Part shown: piece by piece, positions 62,301-64,000 of the stretch
Layout of the letters: each line of letters opens with the position of its first letter
Position numbering within the stretch: the first letter of the stretch is position 1
From: Autumnicola sp041679265
Lineage (GTDB): Bacteria; Bacteroidota; Bacteroidia; Flavobacteriales; Flavobacteriaceae
Assembly (NCBI RefSeq): GCF_041679265.1
Contig: NZ_JBGFSM010000008.1
Span: 1-64,000 of the forward strand
Length of the DNA: 64,000 bases
Direction: 5' to 3'
Program-made: the position numbers and the translations under genes
Notes under the pieces: generated by a model
Databases searched by the model: none
Seen by the model: the letters and a program-made list of their open reading frames with translations, nothing else
What the model was told of the DNA's origin: nothing

Positions 62301-64000
62301 TTCACTTTTGAATGCACCGGGGATCAAAATGGCTCTTTAGACGAAAATTGTGAGTTTGAAGTGCCGGATTATACCGTTTCCTTAAGGCAGGAATTTCCGC
62401 AGGCCGAGTTCACCCAATCTCCGGAAGCCGGAGCTTTTATTTCAACGGGAACAACCGTTACCATCAATGGAACTTTAGATGGTGAAAATTATTCCTGCAC
62501 TTTTCAGCTAAATTTATCCGATACTTCCGCTCCACAAATTACCTGTCCTAATCCAAAGGCCGAAAATTTTGATCCAGAAGAAGGTTTTATGGTTCCAGAT
62601 TATTATGAAGAACTGTTGGTTTCCGATAATTGTACTTCGGAAGAAAGCCTTCAAATCACCCAATCTCCGGCTGTGGGAGAAATTATTTATGCCAGCCAGC
62701 AAATTTCTTTTACCGTTACCGACGCTTCGGGAAATACTGGAAATTGTAGTTTTCAGCTAACTTTAGAGGAAGAAGAGGAAAATCCAGGTGCTTGCCGGGA
62801 TAATAGTGTTCAGCTGGATAATAATGGGCAGGCCGTGCCAGATCCCGCTCTGTTTTACAACGGAAATCCTGCAGAAGATAATGTAAGCCTGTCTTTAAAC
62901 CGAAACCTGTTAACCTGTGACGATCTGGGGGAGACTGTCCTGGAATTGACAATTACAACGAACGCTGGCACTGAAACTACCTGTACCGTAACCGCCCTCG
63001 TAAAAGATAATTTAGAACCCGTTTTTGAATGTCCGGACTCTATAACAGGAGGTTTCGAAATTACCGAAGGATATGAGGTGCCCGATTTTTCTTTCAATTA
63101 CCCGGCAAGTGACAATTGTTTAGGGGAGCTGGAATACTCCCAAATTCCTGAACCAGGAACTGTTCTTTATGAAGTGGAAAATTATCCGGTTACTTTAAGC
63201 GCCACAGATGCTTCGGGCAATACCGGCAGCTGTACATTTATCCTCGACTTTACCGCTATGGATAGTTTTGATTTGCTTTGCAATGGCGAAATAAGGGTGC
63301 AGCCTGATGAAAACTGCGAATTTCGCCTGCCGGACCTGGCAGATGAATATACCTACTTTCCTGAAGTAGCCGTGATATCACAGTCCGTTCCCACAGGCCA
63401 ACTGCTAACCGAAGATACTCATGTTACTATTACTGCAACCTACAACGGGCAAACCAGGACCTGCGAAATAGAGGTCATCCTGGTAGATTATGATGGCCCG
63501 GTTTTTAGTTGTTTGCCCTTACAAAATGTCCCCTATACCCCTTCTGAAGGTTTTATCCTGCCAGATTATTCCGAGCAGGTGGAAGTAACCGATAACTGCG
63601 GAATTACAAGTGTTGTTCAGGATCCGCTGCCGGGGGTGGAAATAAATGAAGATACTACAGTAACCATTACTGCTGAAGATACCTTTGGAAATATTAGTAA
63701 TTGTTATATATATGTTTACCTGGAAGAAGAGCAGAATGGTAACGGGAACAATCTTCCTGTGGCCAGTGATGATTATTATGAAACTTTTCATAATCAAACT
63801 TTAATGGTTGCCGCTCCCGGGGTGCTGGAAAATGATAATGATGCCGACGGGGACAACCTTAGCGCCACGCTTCAAAACGGCCCTGCTTTTGGTACAGTAA
63901 GCCTGAATGCCGATGGTTCTTTTACTTACGTGCCACAGCAGGATTATACCGGCCCGGACACTTTCAGCTATTTTGCCAGTGATGGAGAAGGCAATTCTAA
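59361..64000 (+). CDS. Large exported NHL-propeller/HYR-domain protein, 3' end outside window
   Basis: The frame is open for 1546 codons from ATG 59361 to the window edge, with no stop. A signal region (VFLPVLILFFAFQNVVGQ, about residues 19-36) is followed by an NHL-type beta-propeller (about 60-385; NPMDFAINSEGKFFVA, GPMGLAFDKEDNLYVADHY, FPYRLAVNSKGYLYMAE, SPGSIIVDDFDNIFIADFG). Then come roughly a dozen HYR or HYR-like domains, many with paired Cys and a DNC motif (SATDNCEISNFGLTAG). A cadherin-like/tandem Ig domain opens near residue 1470 (ENDNDADGDNLSATL, GTVSLNADGSFTYVP). A T9SS C-terminal signal would be expected beyond the window. Surface adhesin is inferred; ligand unknown. Confidence 0.9.
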   Translation, partial: MFSFLPSSSRASGKLRYGVFLPVLILFFAFQNVVGQNPNYTYNASNSINLDRFGITINDAFNPEAKINRLIISVEVNPEGERFVLTYGNGIKKIGNNNQLTNFIPNQSNRLSNPMDFAINSEGKFFVATNESNRRFIRVYSPEGIYLPNEDLGDGSYGTGANKFRGPMGLAFDKEDNLYVADHYIGNSTPPSNPSFIKIYRKDASGNYKNNLIKEFDKVQGTLLNFPYRLAVNSKGYLYMAELGQNNNASVKVLQFDENYNPTQIDEISGGPIGSPGSIIVDDFDNIFIADFGRDLDLARVLEATNDVDEFYDVFEIIKEGIADNEFNIDVYNPNNTYRSTISSQIDFPVDLAISDCGSLYVNNAIFDGRIRTIFGQRIPDITIDFDLEAYQRSPGYDTDAPVLVSCIEDREGSLTNGSFELPDYTNLPVFTDNCDDNLEFVQAPVEGTSITETTEVSIIARDDAGNESEACIFQVIIEEEEQEAPEFIFCPPDQPNVLVDEGQCGAIVTFNPPTARAGEDNIEPVQIEGPASGEEFPVGPTIVIFEVSNQAGTDTCSFTVTVRDNEDPLISDCPSDLEYSVEYGETGTTVNYTAPSATDNCEISNFGLTAGFAPGEVFPVGKTTVTYTATDANGNTTTCSFIVNVIENADMDPPQFTNCPQNNITVTAARGKCDVAAPFPMPEATDNSGDVNIELISDLGFQDRFSVGEHVVTYTATDAAGNMTECSFNVIVTEDVVPQITCPDPKTAIFDPETGFTIPDYVGELIVSDNCTPEENLQITQTPAAGTVVYESQEISFTVTDASGNTGNCGFQLTLEEEEEELEITCPADQDFNPDENCQYVLEDYTNLATVNLSGATISQSPGPGTVINGELQIISLTANLDGESVSCTFTLTRRDTGVPYVICPGNQTVNYNSAEGFIIPNYIPQSEVSDNCAIASVEQSPEPGVLIQENTEVTITATDAAGNSYTCRFSVFIEEENPFTFECTGDQNGSLDENCEFEVPDYTVSLRQEFPQAEFTQSPEAGAFISTGTTVTINGTLDGENYSCTFQLNLSDTSAPQITCPNPKAENFDPEEGFMVPDYYEELLVSDNCTSEESLQITQSPAVGEIIYASQQISFTVTDASGNTGNCSFQLTLEEEEENPGACRDNSVQLDNNGQAVPDPALFYNGNPAEDNVSLSLNRNLLTCDDLGETVLELTITTNAGTETTCTVTALVKDNLEPVFECPDSITGGFEITEGYEVPDFSFNYPASDNCLGELEYSQIPEPGTVLYEVENYPVTLSATDASGNTGSCTFILDFTAMDSFDLLCNGEIRVQPDENCEFRLPDLADEYTYFPEVAVISQSVPTGQLLTEDTHVTITATYNGQTRTCEIEVILVDYDGPVFSCLPLQNVPYTPSEGFILPDYSEQVEVTDNCGITSVVQDPLPGVEINEDTTVTITAEDTFGNISNCYIYVYLEEEQNGNGNNLPVASDDYYETFHNQTLMVAAPGVLENDNDADGDNLSATLQNGPAFGTVSLNADGSFTYVPQQDYTGPDTFSYFASDGEGNS

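Noticed and set aside
61086..63797. Minus-strand open frames of 60-92 codons opposite the NHL-HYR gene
   Set aside because: They are shadows of the long plus-strand frame, which is open without a stop from 59361 to the window edge and encodes clear domains.

Overview
The window is a contiguous piece of chromosome from a member of the Flavobacteriaceae (Bacteroidota), most likely a marine genus near Gramella, Salegentibacter, Salinimicrobium or Zunongwangia. This rests on gene content and order (bamD-rpoZ-coaBC-porD-recN; a giant adhesin followed by PorP/SprF and OmpA/PD40 proteins; a Flavobacteriia-type DnaX and omega subunit), on AT-rich DNA, and on many upstream hexamer/octamer elements matching the Bacteroidota -7 promoter TAnnTTTG. 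The genus is inference. No phage, insertion sequence, CRISPR array, tRNA or rRNA operon was seen.

Layout. 1-450: two terminators and a GC-rich structured intergenic element. 450-1.8 kb: an Atg22/UMF1-type transporter. 1.9-4.9 kb (minus): ECF sigma factor, membrane-anchored putative regulator, and two exported solenoid-like proteins (DYG-repeat and GSGD-repeat/DUF2807), which looks like an envelope-sensing unit. 5.1-7.5 kb: lon. 7.7-11.2 kb (minus): soluble multi-PAS histidine kinase with an overlapping CheY-like regulator. 11.3-14.1 kb: pyrR-pyrB, a small STAS-like protein, rnz. 14.3 kb: CAP-domain lipoprotein. 15.2-27.3 kb (minus): a type IX secretion (T9SS)/gliding operon with a 3105-residue repeat adhesin, its PorP/SprF partner and an OmpA-PD40 protein. 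28-32.1 kb: pdxH-sixA-ppk1-ppx. 32.3-34.7 kb (minus): dnaX-miaE. 34.8-35.2 kb: RNase P RNA, converging on a GH16 glucanase gene. 36-38.4 kb (minus): small protein genes, DUF3822 and rsmD. 38.5-44.9 kb: RecD-like helicase, prmC, LOG protein, VOC protein, ligA, DUF4256. 44.9-46.6 kb (minus): a 5'-nucleotidase split into two genes. 46.9-54.1 kb: dapA, bamD, rpoZ, coaBC, porD, recN, fabI. 54.2-59.1 kb: glycosyltransferase, YbbR protein, coaE, two-component pair. 59.4 kb to the edge: the first 1546 codons of a second large exported protein (NHL propeller, HYR domains, cadherin-like domain), cut by the window end.

How it fits together. Most genes are housekeeping (proteolysis, replication and repair, pyrimidine, CoA, lysine/cell wall and fatty-acid synthesis, translation factors, polyphosphate). 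The accessory character is concentrated at the cell surface: two very large repeat proteins, T9SS components (PorP/SprF, PorD), BamD, GH16, the CAP lipoprotein, and the sigma factor cluster with DUF2807-like exported proteins. The most unusual sequence features are the repeat architecture and recent duplication inside the giant adhesin, the DYG-ladder protein in the sigma cluster, the structured intergenic elements at 216-296 and 14913-14974, the heptamer array at 53136-53190, and the 80-bp-spaced direct repeats upstream of the adhesin. I did not find convincing evidence for a wholly new multi-gene system.
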